From contig NZ_JACIFF010000004.1 in NCBI RefSeq assembly GCF_014197245.1, positions 1 through 64,000 of the forward strand: DNA of 64,000 bases. Direction: 5' to 3'. A program made the translations under genes and the position numbers. The stretch is from Neolewinella aquimaris. GTDB taxonomy: Bacteria > Bacteroidota > Bacteroidia > Chitinophagales > Saprospiraceae. The notes beneath the pieces are model-generated. The model was not told the DNA's origin and did not search any database. It saw only the letters and a list, made by a program, of their open reading frames with translations. This document shows positions 16,218 to 25,029 of the stretch, in pieces. Position 1 is the stretch's first letter. Each line of letters starts with the position of its first letter.

Positions 16218-17318
16218 ATGGGCCACCCCACCACCACCCCCGTAGCACCCGCCCCCCGGGCCACCTTCGCTACCCTCGCAAAATTTCTGCCCCGCCGGGC
16301 CAAACTCGCACAACGGCTACCCGATACCGCCCGCACCCTCGGCATTTCGCTGGCTTCGATGGCGGTGTTCCTGCTCGTGTGGCAACTCAGCGCCAGCTAC
16401 CTGTACGGCGTGGAGGCCGAAGCGCGCATCGAACGCACGACACAAGAGCAGGGCGGGGACGCAGGAGCGGAGATGGCAGCCTGTATCGCCTCCGGTAACG
16501 TGAGCTGTAAACCCAACACCCTGCCCTTCCCCAGCGAAGTCGTTCGGGCAGCGGGGCTTTTGCTGGCCGACCACCGGGCCATCCGGGCGAAGAAAGCGGA
16601 GTTCCAAGCCGAAACGGAAGCCGTCAATGCCGCCCGCAGTGCGCAGGGCCTGTCGGCGATCACCTATACCGGCCGTCCCTCCTTTGTTGATCAGATCGGT
16701 ACCAGCCTGAAGACCGTCGTGGTCGGCTTTCTGATTTCCCTGCTGATCGCGGTTCCGCTCGGAGTCGTCATCGGACTCAACAACAACCTGCGCATCGCCT
16801 TCAACTGGATGATCCAGGTCTTCAAGCCCGTCTCACCGGTGGTGTGGCTGCTGCTGGTCTTCATGATCGTCAAGACCCTCACCCTGGGCTCCGACACCGA
16901 TACGTCTTTCCTCATTTCTTCCATCAGCGTCGGGCTGTGCGCCATGTGGGCCACCCTGGTCAACACCAGCGTCGGCGTATCGTCGGTCAATAAGGACTAC
17001 ATCAACGTCGCCCGCGTCCTTAATCTCGGCATCGGCAAGAAGATATTCAAGGTCATACTGCCCTCCGCCATCCCGATGATCTTCACCGGCATGCGCATCA
17101 CCGTCAGCGTCGCCTGGATGGTCCTCATCGCCATCGAACTGCTCGCCCAGAGTCCCGGCCTCGGCTCCTTCGTCTGGGAAGAATTCCAGAACGGCGGCTC
17201 CGACTCCAACGCCAAAATCCTCGTCGCCATGTTCGTCATCGGCCTCGTCGGCTTCCTCCTCGATCGCCTCATGTTCTACGTCCAGCGCCGCGTCTCCTTC
17301 GAAACCGTCGTCGCCTAA
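16218..17318 (+). CDS. nrtB: Nitrate ABC transporter permease
   Basis: 366 residues. The first transmembrane helix is at about 41-60. A soluble region of roughly 100 residues (62-160) follows, containing two cysteines (AACIASGNVSC) and LPFPSEVV. The remaining helices of a BPD-type permease run from about 164 to 355. The conserved cytoplasmic loop that contacts the ATPases is visible as NVARVLNLGIGKKIFKVILP. Usual NrtB proteins are about 270-280 residues, so the region after helix 1 is expanded. The ATG at 16218 is the only sensible start; the longer frame upstream overlaps nrtA and is Pro/Ser/Thr-rich. Confidence 0.88.
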   Translation: MGHPTTTPVAPAPRATFATLAKFLPRRAKLAQRLPDTARTLGISLASMAVFLLVWQLSASYLYGVEAEARIERTTQEQGGDAGAEMAACIASGNVSCKPNTLPFPSEVVRAAGLLLADHRAIRAKKAEFQAETEAVNAARSAQGLSAITYTGRPSFVDQIGTSLKTVVVGFLISLLIAVPLGVVIGLNNNLRIAFNWMIQVFKPVSPVVWLLLVFMIVKTLTLGSDTDTSFLISSISVGLCAMWATLVNTSVGVSSVNKDYINVARVLNLGIGKKIFKVILPSAIPMIFTGMRITVSVAWMVLIAIELLAQSPGLGSFVWEEFQNGGSDSNAKILVAMFVIGLVGFLLDRLMFYVQRRVSFETVVA

Positions 17319-17384
17319 CCCCCTCACCCCTTCAATCCCTCAATCCCTCAATCCCTCAAACCTTCACCCCCTCACCCCTCCCCC
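17319..17384 (+). repeat. C/T-rich low-complexity repeat between nrtB and nrtC
   Basis: The whole 66-bp spacer consists of CCCCTTCAATCCCTCAATCC-type tandem units, like 16153-16217 and 27751-27819. Confidence 0.75.
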
Positions 17385-18257
17385 ATGACCCCCATCATCC
17401 AATTCCGCAACGTCAGCCACTGGTACGGAGAGGGCGCTTCCCGCACCGAGGTACTTTCCAACATCAACCTGACGGTCACCGAAGGTGAGTTTCTGGCCAT
17501 CGTCGGCTTCACCGGCTCCGGCAAGACGACCCTGGTCAACCTTATGACGGGCCTGCTGCAACCGAGCGAAGGGGAGGTGCTCTATCGCGGCAAGCCCATC
17601 ACCGGCCCAGCCCCCGAGCGTGGGATCATTTTCCAGAATTATTCCCTGCTGCCCTGGTATACGGTCTACCAAAATGTGGCCCTCTCGGTTAATGAGGTGT
17701 ACTCCGCCTGGACGAGCGACCAACGCGACGCCCACATCCGGAAATTCGTCGAGATGGTCGGCCTGTCCCACGCCATCGATAAGCATCCCGGTGAGCTGAG
17801 TGGTGGCATGCGGCAACGCGTCTCGATCGCCCGCGTCCTGGCCACCGATCCCGATCTGCTGCTCATGGACGAGCCCCTCGGTGCCCTCGATGCCCTCACC
17901 CGCGGCAACCTGCAGGATGAGATCCTCCGCATCTGGAGCGCCAACCAACGTACGGCAGTCCTCATCACCAACGACGTGGACGAAGGTATTTACATGGCCG
18001 ATCGCATCATCCCCCTCGACCCCGGACCCGCCGCCGGCCTCGGACCGGAATTTAGCATTGCCCTAGACCGTCCGCGCGACAAGACGGCCATGAACCACGA
18101 CCCTCACTTCAAGCGGGTACGCACCGACATCCTCAACTACCTCGTTGCTCTCGGTGAATCGGACCGGCCCCAACGCGACGAATCCCTCGCCCTGCCCGCA
18201 ATCCAACCCATTAAACCCGGCAGCCGCAGCTTCGTGTCTAAGTGGCGCCGCGCCTAA
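17385..18257 (+). CDS. nrtC: Nitrate ABC transporter ATPase 1 (degenerate switch residue)
   Basis: 290-residue ABC ATPase. Walker A is VGFTGSGKTTLVNLM, the signature LSGGM is at residues 138-142, and Walker B is LLLMDEPLGALDA. The H-loop reads ITNDVDEG, with Asn196 where ABC ATPases have histidine. The C-terminal 60 residues extend beyond the fold. The letters C and D are assigned only by gene order; neither ATPase carries the NrtA-like extension of cyanobacterial NrtC. It is followed 11 bp later by the second ATPase, which has complementary changes, so the two probably form a heterodimer with one weak ATP site. Confidence 0.88.
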   Translation: MTPIIQFRNVSHWYGEGASRTEVLSNINLTVTEGEFLAIVGFTGSGKTTLVNLMTGLLQPSEGEVLYRGKPITGPAPERGIIFQNYSLLPWYTVYQNVALSVNEVYSAWTSDQRDAHIRKFVEMVGLSHAIDKHPGELSGGMRQRVSIARVLATDPDLLLMDEPLGALDALTRGNLQDEILRIWSANQRTAVLITNDVDEGIYMADRIIPLDPGPAAGLGPEFSIALDRPRDKTAMNHDPHFKRVRTDILNYLVALGESDRPQRDESLALPAIQPIKPGSRSFVSKWRRA

Positions 18258-18268
18258 ATTTAACGCCC

Positions 18269-19072
18269 ATGTCTACCCTGCCCCCTACCGCTCCCTTTTC
18301 CCTGCGGGACGTCGTCCTGGATTTCCGTGACCTGACCAAAATTTACCCTACCCCGACCGGGGAGTACGTCGTCCTGGAAAACCTGCAATTGCAAATCAAA
18401 AAAGAAGAGTTCGTATCCATCATCGGACACTCCGGCTGCGGCAAGACCACCCTGCTTACCATGATCGCAGGACTCAACGACATTTCCCGGGGTGAGATCC
18501 TCCTCAATGAGTTTCCCATTGACGGACCCGGTCCCGACCGCGGCGTCATCTTCCAGTCGCCCAGCCTCCTGCCCTGGATGACCGCCCTGGAGAACGTCAG
18601 GCTCGGCGTCGAACAAGTGTACCCCCACGGCACCCGGAAGCAGAGAGAAGATATTTGCAAGTATTACCTGGACAAGGTCGGTCTCGGTCAGGCGCTCCAC
18701 CGCCGGGCGTCGGAGCTTAGCCAGGGCATGCAACAACGGGTGGGTATCGCGCGTGCTTTCGCCCTCAAACCCAAAATCCTATTGCTCGATGAACCCTTCG
18801 GCATGCTCGATTCCCTCACAAGGGCCGAGCTTCAGGACGTGCTGCTCGAAGTATGGGAGAAGGAAAAGATTACTGCCATCCAGATTACTCACGACGTCGA
18901 CGAAGCAATCTTCCTGGCCGATCGGGTGATCATGATGACCTCCGGCCCCCGCGCACAGATTGGGGATATTCTGGAAATTGATTTTGCCCGGCCCCGGCTG
19001 CGAAAAGACATCCTGCGGCATCCCGACTACTACGGATACCGGGAACACCTGATCGGATTTTTGGAGCACTAG
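18269..19072 (+). CDS. nrtD: Nitrate ABC transporter ATPase 2
   Basis: 267 residues. Walker A is GHSGCGKTTLLTMIAG, the signature LSQGM (residues 150-154) departs from LSGGQ, Walker B is ILLLDEPFGMLDSLTR, and the H-loop ITHDVDEA keeps His208. I chose the ATG at 18269; a GTG at 18242 would overlap the previous gene. The start follows the upstream stop by 11 bp. The 3' end overlaps the end of the convergent response-regulator gene by 4 bp, so the transport operon and the nir operon meet tail to tail. Confidence 0.9.
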   Translation: MSTLPPTAPFSLRDVVLDFRDLTKIYPTPTGEYVVLENLQLQIKKEEFVSIIGHSGCGKTTLLTMIAGLNDISRGEILLNEFPIDGPGPDRGVIFQSPSLLPWMTALENVRLGVEQVYPHGTRKQREDICKYYLDKVGLGQALHRRASELSQGMQQRVGIARAFALKPKILLLDEPFGMLDSLTRAELQDVLLEVWEKEKITAIQITHDVDEAIFLADRVIMMTSGPRAQIGDILEIDFARPRLRKDILRHPDYYGYREHLIGFLEH

Positions 19073-19725
19073 AGCAGTCCCAGCTCCCGGACCCGGCGAT
19101 TGAGTTCGCTGCTGTTGCTCACGCCGAGCTTCTTCATCATATTGAAGCGGTGGGTTTCGACGGTACGGCGGCTCAGCTCCAACTGGTCAGCAATTTCTTG
19201 GTTAGTGGCACCCTGTAAAATGATGGGAAGAATCTGTCGCTCGCGGCGGGTCAGCACCACGTCTTCCTGAGCGGTAGCCACGGGCGTATTCCGTGATCCC
19301 TCCGGTTTCGTCAGTTGTCGAATCAGGATATTGGAGAGGTCGCCGCTGAAGTACCGGTCTCCCCCGACGATGGTGTGTACCGCCCGGAGAAATTCTTCCC
19401 GGCTGGCATCTTTGAGCAGGTACCCGAAGGCACCGGCATCGATCGACTGAAGTACGTATTCCTCGCTGTCGTGCATGGAAAGCATGAGGCAGGGGGTAGG
19501 ATCTCCGTCCCGACGAAGCTTACGAACGGCATCGATCCCGTTTAGCTTGGGCATCCGGATGTCAACGATGGCTAGATCGGGCTTCACGTCCCGTATCAAC
19601 TGTAGCATCTCCTCGCCGTCGTTTGCCTCACCGACAACTTCGAGGTCGGCATCGTCTTCGAGCAGCCGCCGAATACCATCGCGCACCAGCGCATGATCGT
19701 CGGCGAGGAGAATTTTAGTTGGCAT
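19069..19725 (-). CDS. NarL-like LuxR-family response regulator
   Basis: 218 residues. A receiver domain (KILLADDHALVRDG, phospho-acceptor Asp55 in LAIVDIRMP, then KDASREEF) is followed by a linker and a C-terminal LuxR/NarL helix-turn-helix (LTRRERQILPIILQGATNQE, then TVETHRFNMMKKLGV). It lies 47 bp after the histidine kinase on the same strand, in the nir operon. I infer it is phosphorylated by that kinase and activates nitrate genes, possibly through TACGTA sites. The ATG at 19725 was chosen because the first strand follows immediately. Its last bases overlap nrtD, which converges on it. Confidence 0.88.
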   Translation of the reverse strand: MPTKILLADDHALVRDGIRRLLEDDADLEVVGEANDGEEMLQLIRDVKPDLAIVDIRMPKLNGIDAVRKLRRDGDPTPCLMLSMHDSEEYVLQSIDAGAFGYLLKDASREEFLRAVHTIVGGDRYFSGDLSNILIRQLTKPEGSRNTPVATAQEDVVLTRRERQILPIILQGATNQEIADQLELSRRTVETHRFNMMKKLGVSNSSELNRRVRELGLL

Positions 19726-19772
19726 AATCGGTACGGGGTCTTTAGCAGGCGACAAAATACAGGATTACCCGT

Positions 19773-21467
19773 TTAGCCGCTGCCGAGGGGTACGTTGATG
19801 GTGATCCGCGTACCCGTTTCGGGAGAACTGCGAATAAACAACCTCCCCCGGAGTTGGGCGATACGGTCCTCCATTGAGGCAAGTCCCAGACCGGAACCGT
19901 CGGTGCGCGACTTCACGGTTTCCGGATCGAAGCCCCGCCCATCGTCGTCTACGGTAATGCTCACCAACTCCTCACCGGCCGACAGGGTCACGAGGATGTA
20001 GTTGGCACCGGCGTACTTGATGGCGTTGTTGACGGCCTCCTGGGTGATGCGGTATAAATTGAGTTCGGCGGCGGGGGACAGCTTGGCACTAAAGTTGTCG
20101 TTTTCAAATACGACCCGTTCACCGGTAAGCCGGCTGAGCTCGCGGGCCATTCGTTCGAGGGTAGCGGCCAGTCCGTAGTCACTGAGCTCGGGCGGGCGCA
20201 GGTTAAAGGTGGCCATTCTGACGCCCCGAATGATCTCGCCGGCAAGTTCCTTGAGGCGATCCAGATCGGCGCGACTTCGCTCGGGGTCGTCCAGTTTCAT
20301 ACTCTCCAGACTGAACTTGAGGGCGGTCAGGTTTTGTCCGACTCCGTCGTGCAGGTCACGGGCTACCCGCAAGCGCTCCTTTTCCTGGGCCTCCGTCGTC
20401 TGCTGGGCGCGCTGCAGCACCCGCTCCTTTTCCTTGGTAATCTGTTGTTCGGTGAGGGTGCTGAGCGCATCCCGGGCCATACGGTTCTCGGTGACGTCCG
20501 TTGCTAATACGAATAGGTCGACCTCCGCTCCAGCTCGGCGCGCCGGCAGAATGCTCATCTCTAGGTAGCGTACCGCGCCGGCCCGATCCGTCAACTGCCA
20601 TTCCCCACGCCAGGGAGTGACCGTGACGTTACGGAGCAATTCGGCCATCCGGATCTGCCGCCCTTCGTTGCGGTTGAGTACCTGCGCGAAGGGCCGGTTT
20701 GCCACCGAGGCTTCGGGGTCGAGGAGGTCGCGGAATTTTTTACTGAGGTGAATGATCGTCCCGTCCGCGCGCAATGACGCAAAGAGAGCCGCTTCGTCGA
20801 TGGCGCTATTAAGGGCGTAAAGTTGGCGTAGCGTGGCATTTTTTTCGGTGACCGCATCCTCCGCCGCCGCACGGGCCGACTCCTGTGCCCCTCGTTCGGA
20901 GTCGATGCGCTCAAACTGTCGGCGCACAAAGTGACCGATCGGGCGAAAAATAAAGATCAGTTCGAGCAGCAAAATCCCCAGGGTGAATACGGTTAGCCAC
21001 CGGTTTACCTGTTGCAAGCGATTGACCTTGCGCGTTGCCGCAACCGATAGGTGGCCCACAATGGCATCCATGCTGACCAGGAAATCTTCGGAAAGTCCGT
21101 TCACTGTATCGACACGATCTCGCGTATTCGAACTAGCTACCTGCGAGAGTACCGCAACGAGGGTATCGAGCGTACGCAGGCTATCCAAAACGGGTTGTCC
21201 GGCCAGTTCCGTTTTGAGCCACTCGTGCCGGTCCTGCCAGGCGGCTATTTCGGTGGCTACGGCAGGTTGTTCGAGCGCCACCATCTTAGCGATACGCTGA
21301 CTGAGCATCCGCTGCCGTCCGGCCACGTTGATGATCTCGGCGTCCTTCTTTTGATCGATGAGGAATCCGTCGACCAGCAACAACTCCCCCACTAGCGACA
21401 GGGCAATGAGCGAGAGGGCCAACAGGTAGGCGCGGCGGAGTCGGGAGAAGATGCGGTTCTCTCCCAT
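19773..21467 (-). CDS. NarX-like nitrate-sensing histidine kinase (predicted)
   Basis: 564 residues. Transmembrane helices at about 14-34 and 157-176 bracket a periplasmic domain. That domain starts with INVAGRQRMLSQRIAKM (residues 46-62), which resembles the PilJ/NarX P-box in which an arginine binds nitrate. A PAS-like region (about 220-330) is followed by a HisKA_3 dimerisation helix with His373 in VARDLHDGVGQNL, and an HATPase domain (YRITQEAVNNAIKYA ... VDDDGRGFDPE ... GSGLGLASMEDR). This is the NarX/NarQ class that pairs with NarL regulators, and such a regulator lies next to it. The gene starts 3 bp after the DUF4202 stop and belongs to the nirB operon. Nitrate as ligand is inferred. 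Confidence 0.85.
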   Translation of the reverse strand: MGENRIFSRLRRAYLLALSLIALSLVGELLLVDGFLIDQKKDAEIINVAGRQRMLSQRIAKMVALEQPAVATEIAAWQDRHEWLKTELAGQPVLDSLRTLDTLVAVLSQVASSNTRDRVDTVNGLSEDFLVSMDAIVGHLSVAATRKVNRLQQVNRWLTVFTLGILLLELIFIFRPIGHFVRRQFERIDSERGAQESARAAAEDAVTEKNATLRQLYALNSAIDEAALFASLRADGTIIHLSKKFRDLLDPEASVANRPFAQVLNRNEGRQIRMAELLRNVTVTPWRGEWQLTDRAGAVRYLEMSILPARRAGAEVDLFVLATDVTENRMARDALSTLTEQQITKEKERVLQRAQQTTEAQEKERLRVARDLHDGVGQNLTALKFSLESMKLDDPERSRADLDRLKELAGEIIRGVRMATFNLRPPELSDYGLAATLERMARELSRLTGERVVFENDNFSAKLSPAAELNLYRITQEAVNNAIKYAGANYILVTLSAGEELVSITVDDDGRGFDPETVKSRTDGSGLGLASMEDRIAQLRGRLFIRSSPETGTRITINVPLGSG

Positions 21468-21470
21468 TGC

Positions 21471-22073
21471 CTACGATATTTCCATCGCCTCACCCACCAT
21501 GGCACGGACGGCCGGGGGCAGGTCGGAGGCAAGGGCAGCTTCCTTACCCCGCTCCGACATTTTCCGCAGGGTCTTGTGCAGGATGTCCACCACCTTTTCG
21601 CGGGGATGCTCCGCGGCAAACTCCGCCGCGTAATACTTCAGGAACACGATGCAGATCACATCTTCCAGGGTCTGGGTATCCTCATCCCGTTTGAGGCGTT
21701 TTTTCTGCAGGAGGAACGCGACGCGGTCGAGTACTTCGTCCGTATATCCGACCGCCGAAAGGAGCTCCCTGGCCCGTTCCGCGTGAAATTTCTTCAGGTC
21801 TTCCCGCCACCGCAGGTAGCCCGTCCGGTCCATGGGGTAATCTTCCCGCGGGCTTCGCCAGCGTTCGAGGTGTTGGGCGCGGGCGGCGAGGCGCAGGGGC
21901 AAGGGGGCATCGGGAGAAAAGCGGTCCAATTCCTCCGTCATCCGGCGGGCATAGAGGAGTTCGTAGGGCACCTCGTCCCCGCCGGTCGCAACGTGACGGG
22001 GGTCGGCCGCATTGGCGGCATCGAGGGTGGCGAAAGCGGCGGCAAGTTGTTTTTGTTGATCCGGTGCAGGCAT
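21471..22073 (-). CDS. DUF4202 protein of nitrate clusters
   Basis: 200 residues, soluble, helical. Recognisable by DAANAADPRHV, ELLYARRMTEEL, RAQHLERWRSPREDYPMDR and FLLQKKRLKRDEDTQTLEDV, which I associate with DUF4202. The conserved His, Arg, Glu and Asp residues suggest a metal- or nucleotide-binding helical fold, but no activity is known. The family is repeatedly found next to nitrite/nitrate assimilation genes. Here it lies between nirD (16 bp upstream) and the sensor kinase (3 bp downstream). I chose the ATG at 22073; the longer frame adds 18 unlike residues. Confidence 0.8.
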   Translation of the reverse strand: MPAPDQQKQLAAAFATLDAANAADPRHVATGGDEVPYELLYARRMTEELDRFSPDAPLPLRLAARAQHLERWRSPREDYPMDRTGYLRWREDLKKFHAERARELLSAVGYTDEVLDRVAFLLQKKRLKRDEDTQTLEDVICIVFLKYYAAEFAAEHPREKVVDILHKTLRKMSERGKEAALASDLPPAVRAMVGEAMEIS

Positions 22074-22089
22074 GCGGGAAAGGTACGGG

Positions 22090-22455
22090 CTAATCGATAA
22101 AACCGACGTACACGTCCCCCCCTTCAATTCGCACGGGAAAGACGGCTACGGGGGGGCAGTCGCCGTTGAGGTTCTCCCCGGTTTCGAGGCTAAAGGTCCG
22201 TTTGTGCAGGGGACAGGCCACCTTAGGCACGCCATCCTGCTCGCCGATGAGGCCGCGCCCCAGTACGTTTTCCAGTTTATGGGGACACAGGTTCTGGCAG
22301 GCGTACCACCGCTGGGTGCGGTTGAAGTAAAAAACGGCGATCTGACGCTGACCGTACTTGATGGTCGCGCCGGCCCCCACGGGAAACTGATCGGTGCGCC
22401 CGGCGCGGAACCAGGTAGTCACTTGATTGGGAAGGATGGTTTGGTAAGCGGTCAT
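22090..22455 (-). CDS. nirD: Nitrite reductase small subunit (Rieske-like)
   Basis: 121 residues of NirD type. The Rieske ligand pairs are kept: CPHKLENVLGRG (C-x-H) and CPLHKRTFSL (C-x2-H). Many NirD proteins lack these ligands, so this one probably carries a 2Fe-2S centre. It assists NirB in the six-electron reduction of nitrite to ammonium. It starts 17 bp after the nirB stop. The longest frame begins inside nirB and was rejected in favour of the ATG at 22455. Confidence 0.9.
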   Translation of the reverse strand: MTAYQTILPNQVTTWFRAGRTDQFPVGAGATIKYGQRQIAVFYFNRTQRWYACQNLCPHKLENVLGRGLIGEQDGVPKVACPLHKRTFSLETGENLNGDCPPVAVFPVRIEGGDVYVGFID

Positions 22456-22472
22456 AGGTTCAGGATTTGGAG

Positions 22473-24983
22473 TTACCAGGGTTTGGGCATTTTTTGCTCC
22501 CGTAGGGCTACGAATTCGAGTTCTTCCGCTTCGTCCGTGTTGACAAAGGGGCGGAAGCGGGCCCTCAGGGCGGGATCGTTCACGGCTTCCTTCCACTCGC
22601 AGCGGTAGCCGTTCACGAGGCCCTGCATTTCGGTTTCCAGCTCCTCATTGATGCCCAGGACGTCATCGACCACTACACTCCGCAGATAGGCGATGCCGCC
22701 CTCGAGTCCCTCCAGCCACTTGGCGGTGCGGACCAGCGGGCCGGCGGTGCGCAGGTAAAACATCAGGAAGCGATCAAGGTAGCGTACGGCCGTTTGGCGA
22801 TCCACCGGTCCGGCCAGTAGTTCCGCATGCTTCGGGCGGGCGCCTCCGTTGCCGCAGACGTACACGTTGTACCCTTCCTCGACGGCGATCAGGCCGAAGT
22901 CTTTCCCCCGTGCCTCGGCGCACTCCCGGATGCAGCCGCTTACCCCGCCCTTCAGTTTGTGGGGGGAGCGAAGTCCCTTGTACCGTTCTTCGATCTCGAT
23001 GGCGAAGGTGACCGACTCATCCATCCCGTAACGGCACCAGGTACTGCCTACGCAGCTCTTGACGGTCCGCAACGATTTACCGTAGGCATGACCGCTTTCG
23101 AAGCCGGCCGCGATGAGTTCTTCCCAGATCGGGGGCAACTGGTCCAGGCGGGCACCGAAGAGGTCAATGCGTTGTCCGCCGGTGATCTTGGTGTACAGCC
23201 CGTACTTTTTGGCGACGGCCCCAATGGCAATCAGCTTGTCGGGCGTGATCTCGCCGGCGGGCACGCGGGGTACGACGGAGTAGGTACCGTTGCGCTGAAT
23301 GTTAGCGAGGAAGCGATCGTTCGTATCCTGAATGGCGGCCTGGGGGTTTGCCGTTTCGGCGTAAACGGTGGCGAAGATGCCGGCCAGCGCCGGTTTGCAC
23401 GTTTCGCATCCGTGGCCGTGGCCCAGTTCATCTAGCGCTTCGTCGTAAGTGCGCAGTTGCTTCAGCACGATCAGGTCGCGGAGTTCCTGGCGGGTGTAGG
23501 CGAAGTGTTCGCAGAGGGTGTTGCGGACCACCCTACCCTGCGACTTTAAGTAGTTCTCTACCAGGTCGGAGAGAATCGGCTTACAGCCCCCACACCCGGT
23601 TCCGGCTTTGGTGCAAGCAACCAGGTCCTTTACCGAATGAGCTTGCTCTGCTGAGAGGTGACCGCAGAGGGTACCCTTCGTGACGTTCTCGCAGGAACAA
23701 ATAACCGCAGCGTCCGGAAGGTCCATGATCCCTGCACCTGCGTCCCCGCCCGAACCCCGCGTGCCGAGAATCAGGTCCTCCGGCTGGGGCGGCAGCGCCA
23801 TGGCGTTTTTGTAGATCTGGTGGAGCATGTTGTAGTCCGCCGCGTCGCCGACGAGGATACCGCCCAGCAAACGACTTCCGTCGGGAGAAACATTGATGCG
23901 CTTGTAGATTCCGGCGGCTTCGTCGTGGTAGACAATGGAGCGGGCCGTACCCGGTTCCGGGAAGCACTCGCCGAAACTGGCCACGTCGGTACCGATCAGT
24001 TTGAGCTTCGTGGAGAGGTCGATTGACTCCGGCATGCACCCTCCGTCGGCGTCGGCCATAATGGTACTGAGCGACACCCGCGCCATATCGTAGCCGGGGG
24101 CCACCAGGCCGTAGATCATCTCGCGGTAGAGGGCCGCTTCCCCGATCACGAAGACATCCGGTGCGCTCGTGCGCATGTATTCATCGGCCAGAATACCGCC
24201 CCGGGGACCGACTTCAATTCCGGCCTTTCTGGCCAGCTCATCCCGCGGCCGAATGCCCGCCGAAATAATGAGTAGGTCGGCCTCCAGTTGGCTTCCGTCG
24301 CTAAAATCGAGGTGAGTGATGCAGCCGTTGCCCCCGACGGCCGAGGTAGATTTGGATAGGTGAACGCCCAATCCGAGCCCCTCCAGTGTCGACGTAAGGG
24401 TGGCGGCCCCGCCCTCGTCCAGTTGTCGGGGCATAAGCCGCGGGGCGAACTCTACTACATCTGTCGGCAGTCCCATGTCGAGGGTGGCCTTCGCCGCTTC
24501 GAGTCCGAGCAGACCGCCACCCATGACCACCGAGCGGGCTCCGGGCAACTCCCGAAGTTTGGCGGCATAGTCGAGAATGGCGTCGAGGTCTTCGATGGTG
24601 CGGTATACGAACACCCCCGATTTTTCCTTTCCCGGAATCGGCGGGACGAATGGTACGGAGCCGGTGGCGAGCACCAGGTAATCGTAGTGCATCTCGTAGC
24701 CCAGGTGGGTACCGAGTTGGCGGTTTGCCGTGTCGAGCTCGGTGACCAGTTCGCCGGTGCGGAGCTCGATCTGGTTTTCGGCGTACCACTCCCGGGTGGC
24801 GAGGGAAAGCTTGTCGGCGTCGCGGTCGGTGAAGTAGGCGCTCAGGTGGACGCGGTCGTAAGCCGGTCGCTGCTCCTCCCCGAATACGGTGAGTTGAAAC
24901 GCATGACGACGCGGGTGGCGGGCGAATAGGTCGCAGAACTTGTGTCCTACCATTCCATTGCCGATGACGACGATCTGTTGCAT
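22473..24983 (-). CDS. nirB: Nitrite reductase (NADH) large subunit
   Basis: 836 residues, cytoplasmic, reducing nitrite to ammonium with NADH. FAD loop IVVIGNGMVGHKF is at the N-terminus, NAD loop RSVVMGGGLLGLEAA follows. There are two BFD-like 2Fe-2S regions (VICSCENVTKG ... GTGCGGCKPIL and HGHGCETCKPALAG), then the ferredoxin-like half domain. The siroheme/4Fe-4S cysteines are in GSTWCRYGMDES and GGVSGCIRECAEARG near residues 645 and 685. It heads a minus-strand operon nirB-nirD-DUF4202-kinase-regulator, with TACGTA sites and a -7 box upstream. Confidence 0.95.
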   Translation of the reverse strand: MQQIVVIGNGMVGHKFCDLFARHPRRHAFQLTVFGEEQRPAYDRVHLSAYFTDRDADKLSLATREWYAENQIELRTGELVTELDTANRQLGTHLGYEMHYDYLVLATGSVPFVPPIPGKEKSGVFVYRTIEDLDAILDYAAKLRELPGARSVVMGGGLLGLEAAKATLDMGLPTDVVEFAPRLMPRQLDEGGAATLTSTLEGLGLGVHLSKSTSAVGGNGCITHLDFSDGSQLEADLLIISAGIRPRDELARKAGIEVGPRGGILADEYMRTSAPDVFVIGEAALYREMIYGLVAPGYDMARVSLSTIMADADGGCMPESIDLSTKLKLIGTDVASFGECFPEPGTARSIVYHDEAAGIYKRINVSPDGSRLLGGILVGDAADYNMLHQIYKNAMALPPQPEDLILGTRGSGGDAGAGIMDLPDAAVICSCENVTKGTLCGHLSAEQAHSVKDLVACTKAGTGCGGCKPILSDLVENYLKSQGRVVRNTLCEHFAYTRQELRDLIVLKQLRTYDEALDELGHGHGCETCKPALAGIFATVYAETANPQAAIQDTNDRFLANIQRNGTYSVVPRVPAGEITPDKLIAIGAVAKKYGLYTKITGGQRIDLFGARLDQLPPIWEELIAAGFESGHAYGKSLRTVKSCVGSTWCRYGMDESVTFAIEIEERYKGLRSPHKLKGGVSGCIRECAEARGKDFGLIAVEEGYNVYVCGNGGARPKHAELLAGPVDRQTAVRYLDRFLMFYLRTAGPLVRTAKWLEGLEGGIAYLRSVVVDDVLGINEELETEMQGLVNGYRCEWKEAVNDPALRARFRPFVNTDEAEELEFVALREQKMPKPW

Positions 24984-25021
24984 GTGGGCGCGGCTTAGGG
25001 TTACGTAATTAACTACGTAGG

Positions 25022-25029
25022 CAAAAATA
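25022..25029 (-). promoter_or_regulatory. Predicted -7 box for nirB
   Basis: On the minus strand this reads TATTTTTG (TAnnTTTG), overlapping a TACGTA (TACGTATTTTTG), 39 bp before the nirB ATG. The porin promoter shows the same arrangement. Confidence 0.45.
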
